Assembly (NCBI GenBank): GCA_046546095.1
Contig: JBKGYK010000006.1
Coordinates: forward strand, 1-56,744
Direction of reading: 5' to 3'
From: JAQIBY01 sp046546095
Lineage (GTDB): Bacteria; Bacteroidota; Bacteroidia; Bacteroidales; ML635J-15
Length of the DNA stretch: 56,744 bases
Part shown: positions 18,591 to 27,106 of the stretch, in pieces
Layout of the letters: the number at the start of each line of letters is the position of its first letter
How positions within the stretch are numbered: position 1 is the stretch's first letter
Notes under the pieces: model-generated
The model's input: the letters and a program-made list of their open reading frames with translations, nothing else
Databases searched by the model: none
What the model was told of the DNA's origin: nothing
Translations under genes and position numbers: made by a program

Positions 18591-18625
18591 TTTTCTGTCT
18601 GATTCCAGGCTTATTTGTTGTTTTT

Positions 18626-18656
18626 TTGGAAAACTCAATAATAATTTTTACCTTTT
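18626..18656 (+). promoter_or_regulatory. Promoter of the KamA-family gene
   Basis: TTG at 18626-18628, a 20-base spacer and TACCTTTT at 18649-18656 fit the TTG-N19-TAnnTTTG pattern with one mismatch. The ATG at 18681 follows after 24 bases. Confidence 0.5.
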
Positions 18657-18680
18657 AGGGGTAAAACAAAAACAAGAATT

Positions 18681-20870
18681 ATGGCCGGAATTCCCGAACT
18701 TGACAAGATTGCAATCAGTGTAAAATCTCATCATCTGCTTCGTCAGTTGCTGGATGAGAATCCACAGCTTGAGGTGGTACTGAGAGAATCCAAAAATGAA
18801 ACAGAAGCCCTCATTGGCGTGCGGAATATGGTTCTTTCCGACATGCGCCATGCTCACAAGGCGATGGCATTTTATCAGGGGGAAATCAGTGGCAGAAAAG
18901 CCTTTCACAAGCTAAGCTGGAAAGACATGGCCGGGATCCGCATACTGGATTATATAGATCATGCCGGTGAAGAGTACGAAGACCTGAACCTGCAGGGAGA
19001 AATCGCGGTCAACAATCCAATCAAGCTGTTATGGCTTGCTGTTTCCAGGGGAACCGGAGGCGCCAAGCCCTACTTTTTTGAGGACATGATACAATTGTTC
19101 CGTCAGTTTGGAGGAAGGCAGAAGCGTAAAAAGTACAAGACTGAAGATATAAAGGACTGGATGAGTCGCTGGCCAGTTGGTACTGATCCCCGCATTATTC
19201 GTTTACGGGAAGAAAATCGGGACCGTATCATCAATCTGTTCATTGACAAAATGGACAGTGGTGAAATCAGCGACAAACGGTACTATTTTGATCCGGGCAT
19301 GGAGCGTGGAGATAAATACAAGAAGATGCTGGAATGGTGGGAAGAAAAAACTTTTCACTTGCGTTTTGCCATCCGGGATCCGGAATTGCTCAATGAAATG
19401 CTGGGAAATTCACTTGATCCTGATACCATGCGTTTGCTTCACCGTGCCAGGGATGCCGGCATACCGTTTTTTGTCAACCCATATTATCTGTCTTTGCTAC
19501 ACGTGAGGGTACCCTACTTTGCCATTGGGGCTGACCTGGCGATCAGGCATTACATCTTATATTCAGAGCAACTGGTTGATTCTTTTGGAGATATTGTTGC
19601 CTGGGAAAAGGAAGATCAGGTAGAACCCGGAAAGCCAAACGCTGCGGGCTGGATTCTCCCCTCTCATCATTCTGTGCACAGAAGATATCCCGAGGTAGCC
19701 ATCATGATACCCGATACTGTGGGTAGGGCCTGCGGTGGTTTGTGCGCAAGTTGTCAGCGAATGTATGATTTTCAGCGTGGCAATCTCAATTTCAATCTGG
19801 ACAAGCTCAAGCCCGGAGAAACCTGGCCGGACAGACTACAGCGTTATATGGATTACTGGGAAAATGACACCCAGCTCCGTGATATCCTGATTACAGGTGG
19901 TGATGCGTTGATGAGCAGCAACAAATCGCTGAAACAAATTTTTGATGCCATTTATGACATGGCTGTACGAAAACGCGAAGCCAACAAAAAACGGCCAGAG
20001 GGTGAAAAATACGCTGAGATACAACGTGTACGCCTGGGTACACGTTTGCCTGTGTATCTCCCCCAAAGAATTGATCAGGAATTGATAGAAATCCTTCGGG
20101 ATTTCAAAAAGCGCGCCTCAAAAATCGGAATCAGGCAGTTTGTGATACAAACCCATTTTGAGTCACCCATGGAAATTACCCCGGATTCTGAATTTGGAAT
20201 CAGACAACTCATTTCCGCCGGATGGATGGTGACAAATCAACTGGTATTTACTGCCGCTGCATCCCGTCGCGGACATTCTGCACGTTTGCGACAGGCACTG
20301 AATGATCTTGGCGTTATGAATTATTACACCTTCAGTGTGAAAGGGTATATGGAAAACTCATTCAATTTCGCCACCAACGCACGTGCTGTGCAGGAGCAAC
20401 TGGAAGAAAAGGTGCTGGGAGAAATTCCTGAGGAATATTACGATATCATCAAGACCTTTCCCGACAAGGCTGAACAAATGGAAAAGCAAATTTCCGATCT
20501 CAGAAAAAAAGCAAACCTGCCCTTCCTGAACACAGACCGGAATGTGTTAAACCTGCCCGGTGTTGGCAAAAGCCTCAGCTACAGGGTGATTGGAATTACA
20601 CGTTATGGCCGTCGTATTCTGGCATTTGAACATGACGCAACACGGCGCCATTCCCCTGCTATTCACAATATGGAAAAAGTTGTTATTATTGAATCAAAAT
20701 CCATCAGTGAATACCTTGATCAGCTTGAGAGCATAGGTGAAAAAGCAGAGGATTATGAAAATCTTTATGGTTATTCCATAGGTGAAACTGAGCCGCGGAT
20801 GCCAATCTATGAATACCCGGATTATGATTTCGAAGTTACAAATGAGATGACAAATCTGCGCGTGGAATAA
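18681..20870 (+). CDS. Long KamA-family radical SAM protein (lysine 2,3-aminomutase-like)
   Basis: The family head, lysine 2,3-aminomutase, moves the alpha-amino group of lysine to the beta carbon using SAM, a 4Fe-4S cluster and PLP. Here the cluster cysteines are C351-x3-C355-x2-C358 (GRACGGLCASCQRMYDF), ITGGDALMSS follows, and the PLP lysine motif appears as LPGVGKS with K630. At 729 residues it is about 300 longer than the clostridial enzyme. The extra part is mainly N-terminal (about 1-240, charged, with a helical start) plus insertions such as the acidic segment after AFEHDATRRHSP. The long form is a separate subfamily, and its substrate need not be lysine. It has its own promoter and stands alone. 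Confidence 0.85.
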   Translation: MAGIPELDKIAISVKSHHLLRQLLDENPQLEVVLRESKNETEALIGVRNMVLSDMRHAHKAMAFYQGEISGRKAFHKLSWKDMAGIRILDYIDHAGEEYEDLNLQGEIAVNNPIKLLWLAVSRGTGGAKPYFFEDMIQLFRQFGGRQKRKKYKTEDIKDWMSRWPVGTDPRIIRLREENRDRIINLFIDKMDSGEISDKRYYFDPGMERGDKYKKMLEWWEEKTFHLRFAIRDPELLNEMLGNSLDPDTMRLLHRARDAGIPFFVNPYYLSLLHVRVPYFAIGADLAIRHYILYSEQLVDSFGDIVAWEKEDQVEPGKPNAAGWILPSHHSVHRRYPEVAIMIPDTVGRACGGLCASCQRMYDFQRGNLNFNLDKLKPGETWPDRLQRYMDYWENDTQLRDILITGGDALMSSNKSLKQIFDAIYDMAVRKREANKKRPEGEKYAEIQRVRLGTRLPVYLPQRIDQELIEILRDFKKRASKIGIRQFVIQTHFESPMEITPDSEFGIRQLISAGWMVTNQLVFTAAASRRGHSARLRQALNDLGVMNYYTFSVKGYMENSFNFATNARAVQEQLEEKVLGEIPEEYYDIIKTFPDKAEQMEKQISDLRKKANLPFLNTDRNVLNLPGVGKSLSYRVIGITRYGRRILAFEHDATRRHSPAIHNMEKVVIIESKSISEYLDQLESIGEKAEDYENLYGYSIGETEPRMPIYEYPDYDFEVTNEMTNLRVE

Positions 20871-20993
20871 AATCATATTGCAGTCAAAATTTATTTACGC
20901 TGCCAATCTCGTCTCTGATATCACACGATTGGTTTTAAACATGATATGCTTGTTATTATTTCATAAGGAATATACATTGCTTAAGCTCATAAT

Positions 20994-21025
20994 TTGCTAA
21001 TTCTATAATAATAGCCTTATCTTTG
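20994..21025 (+). promoter_or_regulatory. Promoter of the methyltransferase gene
   Basis: TTG at 20994-20996, a 21-base spacer and a perfect TATCTTTG -7 box at 21018-21025. The start codon at 21048 leaves a leader of about 15 bases. Confidence 0.6.
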
Positions 21026-21047
21026 GTCTTTCATTAAAGAAATAATA

Positions 21048-21851
21048 ATGAGCAAAATAGTAAAAAATTACTGTGAGTTTCCGGGTTTCATGCGCAGGCC
21101 CATGTGGCGGATATGGCACAATTTCATGATCAGGTTTGATGATGATGTATCCGCAAATTTCATGAATTACGGTTATCAGAGCCTGAATGGTCATGTTCCC
21201 ATTGAATTGGAAGAAGAAGACGAACCCAATCGTTATGGCATACAGTTGTATGACCATGTAGTGCGCAAAAGCAAAACAGAGGGTAAAGATATTGTTGAAA
21301 TTGGCTCAGGCCGTGGTGGTGGTGCTTCCTTTGTCACCCGTTATCACAAACCCGCAAAATATGTAGCTGTAGATATTTCAGAAAAAATCATTAAATTCTG
21401 TAACAGTCATTATGATGTTCCGGGATTGAAATTTATGCAGGGCAAGGCAGAGAATTTGCCACTTGAATCCAACAGTTTTGACATTGCTGTAAATGTAGAG
21501 TCATCCAGATGTTATACAAGCAAGCAGGCTTTTTTCAATGAGGTAAAACGTGTACTTCGTCCGGGAGGCAAACTTTTACTGGCGGACATGATTGAACCAC
21601 ATGAAATGGCAGGATACAAGAAAGACATTGATGCATGCGGTCTGGCAATTGAGGAAGAAAGTGATATTACCAAAAACATTGTTAAGGCGCTGGACCACGA
21701 CACAGAAAGACGTAAAACACTGATTGACAAAAAAGTTCCCGGCTTTTTACGCACGAACTTTTATCAGTTTGCCGGTACGAAAGGCTCTGAACGCTACGAA
21801 GCATTCAACAACGGCAAATTTCGTTACATGAGTTTTGTAATATCGGCTTAA
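21048..21851 (+). CDS. Class I SAM-dependent methyltransferase
   Basis: The 267-residue protein has motif I as VEIGSGRGGGASFV (from residue 83), the acidic end of strand two in VAVDISEKII, and motif II/III as FDIAVNVESSRCY and RVLRPGGKLLLADM. The N-terminal about 70 residues (FPGFMRRPMWRIWHNFM) are aromatic and basic, as in methyltransferases that act on lipids or polyketide-like phenols such as the mycobacterial phthiotriol enzymes. That likeness is by memory of the motif pattern and does not fix the substrate. It has a strong promoter of its own and converges on the HIT gene. Confidence 0.82.
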   Translation: MSKIVKNYCEFPGFMRRPMWRIWHNFMIRFDDDVSANFMNYGYQSLNGHVPIELEEEDEPNRYGIQLYDHVVRKSKTEGKDIVEIGSGRGGGASFVTRYHKPAKYVAVDISEKIIKFCNSHYDVPGLKFMQGKAENLPLESNSFDIAVNVESSRCYTSKQAFFNEVKRVLRPGGKLLLADMIEPHEMAGYKKDIDACGLAIEEESDITKNIVKALDHDTERRKTLIDKKVPGFLRTNFYQFAGTKGSERYEAFNNGKFRYMSFVISA

Positions 21852-21876
21852 AATCTACAGCTGTAGCTTTCCTTAT

Positions 21877-22272
21877 CTATCGGAACGATTTTTTAACCGC
21901 ATCAGCCAGTTCCGTGAACTCTTCTTCACTCATCTCCACACGGGGATTTGAGAAACGAATGTCGGATTCTTTATCCATGGGGATGAGATGTACATGTGCA
22001 TGCGGCACTTCCAGTCCCAGCACAACCACGGCAATGCGTTTGCATTCAACGTTTTTCTCAACAGCCTTGGCCACACGTTTTGCAAATGCCATCAGGCCGT
22101 TGTAGGTTTGATCATCCAGGTCAAAGATATAATCCACTTCTTTTTTGGGAACAACCAGGGTATGGCCTTTTTTCAGAGGGCTGATATCAAAAAAAGCAAG
22201 AAAATTGTCATCCTCCGCCACTTTATGGGCAGGGATTTCACCGGCTGCGATTTTGGAAAATATGGTGCTCAT
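21877..22272 (-). CDS. HIT-family nucleotide hydrolase/transferase
   Basis: The 131-residue protein is a typical bacterial HIT (Hint-like) enzyme that cleaves nucleotide phosphoramidates or dinucleotides. The start MSTIFSKIAAGEIPAHKVAED and the histidine triad HAHVHLIPM near residue 96 are conserved; the middle histidine of the triad is the nucleophile in the family. It begins 2 bases after the greA stop and is surely cotranscribed with greA, a pairing common in Bacteroidota. Confidence 0.93.
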   Translation of the reverse strand: MSTIFSKIAAGEIPAHKVAEDDNFLAFFDISPLKKGHTLVVPKKEVDYIFDLDDQTYNGLMAFAKRVAKAVEKNVECKRIAVVVLGLEVPHAHVHLIPMDKESDIRFSNPRVEMSEEEFTELADAVKKSFR

Positions 22273-22274
22273 AA

Positions 22275-22748
22275 TTATAAACTGATTTCGAGAATTTCGA
22301 ATTGCATTTTACCATTGGGCACTTCAATCCCGACAACATCTCCGACTTTTTTTCCAAGAAGTCCTTTTGCAATGGGTGTATCAACGGAAATTTTTCCTTT
22401 TTTCAAATCTGCTTCACTTTCTGCCACAATCTGATACTGCATTGTGGCATTATTCTTTGTGTTTTTGATTTTTACTTTATTCAGGATCTGCACAGCATCG
22501 GTATTGATCTTTGAAGGATCGATGATACGAGCATTGTTTATCGTTTCCTGCAATTTGGCGATTTTCATTTCCAGCATGCCCTGTGCTTCTTTGGCAGCAT
22601 CATATTCTGCGTTCTCTGACAAGTCGCCTTTATCTCTTGCCTCCGCTATTTGATTAGAAATAGCTGGTCTCTCGACTGATTGCATATGCGTCAGTTCTTC
22701 TCTCAATTTATTCAGGCCTTCTTCTGTAAGGTATGTTGTTTTTCCCAT
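22275..22748 (-). CDS. greA: Transcription elongation factor GreA
   Basis: GreA rescues backtracked RNA polymerase by stimulating cleavage of the transcript 3' end. The 157-residue product from the ATG at 22748 (MGKTTYLTEEGLNKL) matches the family; an upstream in-frame start at 22826 would add 26 residues translated from the leader hairpin and is rejected. The N-terminal coiled coil carries the acidic tip GDLSENAEYDAAKE, whose D and E residues enter the polymerase channel. The C-terminal FKBP-like domain has PIAKGLLGKKVGD. Its leader contains a terminator-like hairpin, suggesting feedback control by GreA itself. The HIT gene follows in the same transcript. Confidence 0.95.
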   Translation of the reverse strand: MGKTTYLTEEGLNKLREELTHMQSVERPAISNQIAEARDKGDLSENAEYDAAKEAQGMLEMKIAKLQETINNARIIDPSKINTDAVQILNKVKIKNTKNNATMQYQIVAESEADLKKGKISVDTPIAKGLLGKKVGDVVGIEVPNGKMQFEILEISL

Positions 22749-22775
22749 AATATCAGGGGTTTTAAAATATACAAT

Positions 22776-22808
22776 AAAAAAGAACCCCCTGCCACTTTGC
22801 GGGGATTC
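22776..22808 (-). promoter_or_regulatory. Terminator-like hairpin in the greA leader, possible attenuator
   Basis: On the minus strand GAATCCCC and GGGGGTTC form an 8-bp stem (one T-G wobble) with an 11-base loop, followed directly by six T (22776-22781). It starts only a few bases after the predicted transcription start and ends 27 bases before the greA ATG, so it is inside the greA message and not at the end of the gene upstream. Confidence 0.6.
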
Positions 22809-22815
22809 ATGTATG

Positions 22816-22845
22816 CAAATATACACAGATTTTAATTAACAACAA
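22816..22845 (-). promoter_or_regulatory. Promoter of greA
   Basis: The minus strand has TTG (22843-22845), a 19-base spacer and a perfect TATATTTG -7 box (22816-22823). This is the best promoter match in the window. The start would fall near 22810. Confidence 0.65.
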
Positions 22846-22980
22846 AATAATTTTAATTTCACCTTTTATCATAACAACTTATAGATCTGTATATTACAAA
22901 TTTTATGGCAAGAATTTCTACACTAATACACCAGTAAAAGCGCGGCAAGAGATGGCAATTCGCATCAAAATTTCAGGTTT

Positions 22981-25900
22981 TCACTGTTCGCTCAGTGCAC
23001 CAAACCACTTAACTACTTTCTCGCCAATGCCGGGAGCATTGATATGCACAATGTACATACCACTGCTTATGGGTTTGCCGTAGCGATCGGTAAGGTCCCA
23101 TTCAAGCCAGGGATTACCACCGGTTTTATCAAAACGGCGTACCAGATGACCCGATACATCAAATATGCTCACCGTGCAACTTTCCGGCAGGTTGGTAATT
23201 TTTACGCGGCGTGTATCGCTGCTTTCGTAATAGGAATGGCCGTAGTACGGATTGGGAACTACCCGGATCAGATCCAGGGCTGATTCTGCTACTTCCGGCT
23301 GATCAAACTCCGGCACCAGGCCTTCCGTGCTGAAACGATACGCCGGATAATTGTTGTTCACCGAATCCGGATCAGCAAACTCTCCTACACCACGAAAATA
23401 CGGGCTTCCGGTTCTCAGACGGATCCGAATGTCAGAGGAAAGCAGCTCCCCACCCTCCTGCAGATAGGGTATGGCTGTCCACATCATGCCGGTAAGGGCG
23501 TGCCTTTTCATATCGTCTTCATCCGTATTCTCATATTCAATCATTTTATCGTAAATAAACTGACAACTGTCATAAGCAGGAGCAGACATTTCCGGATACA
23601 GAACATAGTTGGTATGTCCCATCACCCAGATGTAGTGTTTGCCACCGAAAATAATCTCACCATCTTCCTCCACGCCTGATGTGGGATTCCACAGCATGTC
23701 GTTTCCGTTGTGAGCCGGCAGGCCGCTGTCTTCACCAAAGATGATGTTCAGTCGTTCACCTGTGCGCACATCAATGGCATAGCCGGGAAACCAGCCCATG
23801 CCATGCGTACCGGAGCCATCCGGATTGCCATCTTTGTCCACTGAGGCAGCCGTACGCAGATCAAATCGCAGGGCATTGCCTTCGCTGTCATCGTTTGTCA
23901 GTGGTGTGACCTCTGTCTCATAGCCGTTTTCATCCAGAGTCCAGTTGTTTTCATTCATTTCAAGCACCGCACAACGGCTCCATTTTGATTTATCGGGAGT
24001 GATCACCACATCCACACTGGAGAGGGTGGAGAATTTATCCGGGCTCATCTGAGTTCTGTCATACACAGGGCCATATTTAAAATCTGAGGTCAGGTAAGCG
24101 GGAGCCCAGGTTCCACCAAGGATACTCTCATAAAACTCATCAGGATCAGCACCCCAAACGTCATCATAATTTGTGTTCGGATCCTGCAGCGCATGATCAC
24201 TATACTCTCCTGACCGAATCCAGTTATAATAATCGTCATTATCCCCATCGGGCAGAAATGTCAACCATGAATTTTGATTTTCGCTTGTGATATCAGCTTC
24301 CAGAAAGCCGTTTTGATACTGGTTCCAGTTTTTAAAAGCGGCAGGTTCAACCTGTTCAATGGAAACTGACAAACCCAATTCCGGGATAAGCTGCTCATTC
24401 TGATTGTAGGATATGCCTTTATCAGACCAGATGGAATCGCCCTCACTGTTCACCAGCACCCAATCACAGCCCTCATATATTTTCCCAAAATACTGGCTCG
24501 CTGTATCTCTGAAAAACAATTTGTACCTATCGGCAACGAGCGATAAGGGGTCCATAACTTTAATATCCACCGGTGTGTATCCGGGTTCATAATCAGGTGT
24601 ATCATCCTTCCACGGGTATGCGGCCATTATTGTATCCAGACTTTCGCCGGAAAGTTCAATGATGTTATTGCCATTTCCAAAACCTGCAATCTGAGATATT
24701 TCAAGGCCGGCACCATAGTCTGAATGCAATGATGTGCCATGGGAAACAGGTTCAGGTTTATGGGCAGTAGCCTGGTAAACGTTAACATCGTATACGGAAC
24801 CCTGATAGGGTTGCCTCTGACAATGAAAGCTATCTTCATCAAAAGGGGAATACAGGCAATCCGTATTGGTAGCATAAGCCACAGCCACAAAATACATGGT
24901 TTTATGATTCACCAGAGCATCTGAATCCCCCCAGGGAAATGCATCTGTGGTAAGCTCAAAACTATGAGAAATACCTTTATTATCGGCGCGCACTTCAAGT
25001 CTGTCCGTAAGAGATCCGGTTTCCGGGTTGTAATAATAATTAACAAGATTTTTCACATCATCGCGGATATCACACTGGAATACGCATTTTACTCTGGTGG
25101 TATCGTAACGATCTTCCTGGAAGTTCACATTTTCATCTTTCAGCTGGTAAACCTGGTATCCCTGAAAACGGTACCAGGCGTCACAATCCTCGCACTGTAG
25201 CAGATGATCTTTTTCCGTATAGGATTCAAGGTAATTGTTGGAAGTTGGCGGATTCTGAATATGGAAGACGAGTTTACTGTCAAGTTCGATGATATCAAGC
25301 TGCGGCGGATCAATACCATTCAAACTGCGAAAACAGCGATCAAATTCAGACTGAACAGCATCACTCACCCGTTGGAGGGCTTCAACATTTTCCCAGGCAT
25401 TCGCATTGATATCTCTGGCATACAAAGCTGCATAAGTTATATCGTTAACTGCGCCCGGAGCCATTGTCACGGGGCCGGAACTTAAGATATTTCGTCTGTC
25501 TCCGGGTGTATTGCTTTCAGAAAGTTCGCTCCAGCCATCCATAACCTGTCCGTCCTGCCCCCATCCGCAGGGATCAGTTGTTGGGTCGCCGGGATACATA
25601 AATACCGTGACAACATCAGAATCGCCGCCTGGAAATCCATTACCACCATAATAAACATCCCACCATCTTGGCCATTTTCCTGTCATCATCCGATAGAATT
25701 CGCTCGTGGTATAAGGACCACTCAATGGCCCTGGTATATTTCTCTCCTCAGTAAAACTGGTCATACCCCAGCGTTCGTTATCGACAATACCATCGCCAAA
25801 ATTCCGGCCATTGATATTGCCATTCATAAAGTCAGCAACTCCACAATCAAGTTCCATTGTACCATTGCTTTCCACCCAATTGCTTTCATTGTCCTGCCCG

Positions 25901-26961
25901 TCAGAATCCTGATACGGACCAGCCAGTATATCAACACCAAAAGCAGGTGGATTTTGACCATAGCCTGTCGAGTATTCATTTGATTCGTCGTAATTATCAC
26001 CATTGTATGTATACCCCAGACCTCTGCTGACATCACAGCCAATATAATCATCCTGATAATCGCCTAAATCTGAATCGATAAACATAGAAAACCAGAATTC
26101 ATCATAGGTATTGGTTGAACGATTTATGACACGGTAATGATAAAATGTTTGGTTGTTCAGCAAGCCTTCGGATTCAAAAGCAAAGGCCTGTTTGTGAATT
26201 TCCATTCCCATGCTTGGTGAGCCTGTATAATTTCCTGCATCATTAAAAACATTCCATAAGCACTGATCCCCATACAATTTAGGATCTTTGGTTTTTGTAT
26301 CAATGCAATCGAAATTATCGGTAACGCTGTCCTCAGGAAATTCAAAATACGGAAAATCACCGTCATATGGGTTGTATTCTCCATCGTTGTTGGCATCCCA
26401 AAACGGAGCCAGGTAATAGGCATAACCACCCTGCGGGCCGTGGGCCGGCCAATTTAGTATGATATCGGGAATCGTATAGCCCGGAAAGTTTTCTTCTGTG
26501 TTGCAATCTGGATTCTGGCTGCATGCATACCAATTTCTGAACTCTTCTACCCGGGACTTGTTGATTTTATATATATGATCGTATTCACGGCACACCTCTG
26601 CGCTTGTAGCTCCACTCTGCGCTCCGGTTGCTTTCAAAGGGCCGGGATATGACGCCACTCTGGACTGACGGTACAATTGGGCCATCACATAAATCTGATC
26701 ATTGGCATCTTTACCACCAAGCCAGAAATCACCCACAAATCCACAATTCTTACCTGATCCTGCAGGGATTTCATATTTTGGTGTACCTTCGAGATCCCAC
26801 CACATATCGGAACCGGCCAAAATTCTTGCTCTTACATTGTTGACATCCAACTCGGCATAACCCTTCGGCACTTCACATTCAGCAACAGGGATACTATCCT
26901 GTGCAACAGCGACGGATATTGAAATCCATAATAATATCAGACAAGTAAACTGAGTTTTCAT
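22981..26961 (-). CDS. Giant T9SS type A surface protein, paralog 1
   Basis: The 1326-residue protein has a signal peptide (to about AVAQ, residue 20) and ends in a FlgD-like/T9SS type A sorting domain: LIRVVPNPYYGHSYYES, VSIFDVSGHLVRRF, SSGMYIVHI and GEKVVKWFG. The body shares blocks with its two paralogs: MWWDLEG near the start, FPGYTIPDIILNWPAHG, a calcium-loop-like DANNDGEYNPYDGDFP, FYHYRVINRSTN, FIDSDLGDYQDDYIGCDVSR and MNGNINGRNFGDGIVDNERWG. These suggest an ordered, metal-rich extracellular protein. I recognise the layout as a Bacteroidota family with no assigned role. The last 365 residues are encoded by DNA identical to that of the next gene. It has its own promoter. Confidence 0.85.
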   Translation of the reverse strand: MKTQFTCLILLWISISVAVAQDSIPVAECEVPKGYAELDVNNVRARILAGSDMWWDLEGTPKYEIPAGSGKNCGFVGDFWLGGKDANDQIYVMAQLYRQSRVASYPGPLKATGAQSGATSAEVCREYDHIYKINKSRVEEFRNWYACSQNPDCNTEENFPGYTIPDIILNWPAHGPQGGYAYYLAPFWDANNDGEYNPYDGDFPYFEFPEDSVTDNFDCIDTKTKDPKLYGDQCLWNVFNDAGNYTGSPSMGMEIHKQAFAFESEGLLNNQTFYHYRVINRSTNTYDEFWFSMFIDSDLGDYQDDYIGCDVSRGLGYTYNGDNYDESNEYSTGYGQNPPAFGVDILAGPYQDSDGQDNESNWVESNGTMELDCGVADFMNGNINGRNFGDGIVDNERWGMTSFTEERNIPGPLSGPYTTSEFYRMMTGKWPRWWDVYYGGNGFPGGDSDVVTVFMYPGDPTTDPCGWGQDGQVMDGWSELSESNTPGDRRNILSSGPVTMAPGAVNDITYAALYARDINANAWENVEALQRVSDAVQSEFDRCFRSLNGIDPPQLDIIELDSKLVFHIQNPPTSNNYLESYTEKDHLLQCEDCDAWYRFQGYQVYQLKDENVNFQEDRYDTTRVKCVFQCDIRDDVKNLVNYYYNPETGSLTDRLEVRADNKGISHSFELTTDAFPWGDSDALVNHKTMYFVAVAYATNTDCLYSPFDEDSFHCQRQPYQGSVYDVNVYQATAHKPEPVSHGTSLHSDYGAGLEISQIAGFGNGNNIIELSGESLDTIMAAYPWKDDTPDYEPGYTPVDIKVMDPLSLVADRYKLFFRDTASQYFGKIYEGCDWVLVNSEGDSIWSDKGISYNQNEQLIPELGLSVSIEQVEPAAFKNWNQYQNGFLEADITSENQNSWLTFLPDGDNDDYYNWIRSGEYSDHALQDPNTNYDDVWGADPDEFYESILGGTWAPAYLTSDFKYGPVYDRTQMSPDKFSTLSSVDVVITPDKSKWSRCAVLEMNENNWTLDENGYETEVTPLTNDDSEGNALRFDLRTAASVDKDGNPDGSGTHGMGWFPGYAIDVRTGERLNIIFGEDSGLPAHNGNDMLWNPTSGVEEDGEIIFGGKHYIWVMGHTNYVLYPEMSAPAYDSCQFIYDKMIEYENTDEDDMKRHALTGMMWTAIPYLQEGGELLSSDIRIRLRTGSPYFRGVGEFADPDSVNNNYPAYRFSTEGLVPEFDQPEVAESALDLIRVVPNPYYGHSYYESSDTRRVKITNLPESCTVSIFDVSGHLVRRFDKTGGNPWLEWDLTDRYGKPISSGMYIVHINAPGIGEKVVKWFGALSEQ
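22988..24082. repeat. 1095-bp identical direct repeat, copy 1
   Basis: From TCGCTCAGTGC to CATATTTAAAA this stretch reads the same as 27114-28208 (offset 4126) in every line I compared. The base just outside differs at both ends (t/c on the left, t/g on the right). It encodes about residues 961-1325 of paralog 1. Confidence 0.93.
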
Positions 26962-27029
26962 GAGGTTTGGTTTTACAGTATTAACGGCACACAGTGCATG
27001 AACGTTGCATGATTGTCAGTGCTTTCCTG

Positions 27030-27056
27030 TAAATATACAAAAATATACGCTACCAA
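27030..27056 (-). promoter_or_regulatory. Promoter of giant protein gene 1
   Basis: The minus strand has TTG in a CCTTTGGTA context (27054-27056), 16 bases, then TATATTTA (27030-27037). The same context and spacing occur before paralog 2, and the leader down to the ATG is also similar (TTAACGGCA, GTTGCATG on the plus strand). Confidence 0.5.
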
Positions 27057-27106
27057 AGGCAATCACTCATATATTTTCATCTTATCGGATCACAAATTTT
27101 TCCGAT

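Noticed and set aside
21856..21867. CTACAGCTGTAG palindrome between the methyltransferase and HIT genes
   Set aside because: A 12-base palindrome with no loop room and no proper U-run; too weak to call a terminator.
22749..22826. 26-residue extension of GreA
   Set aside because: It would be encoded by the leader hairpin and U-run; the product from 22748 matches the family start.
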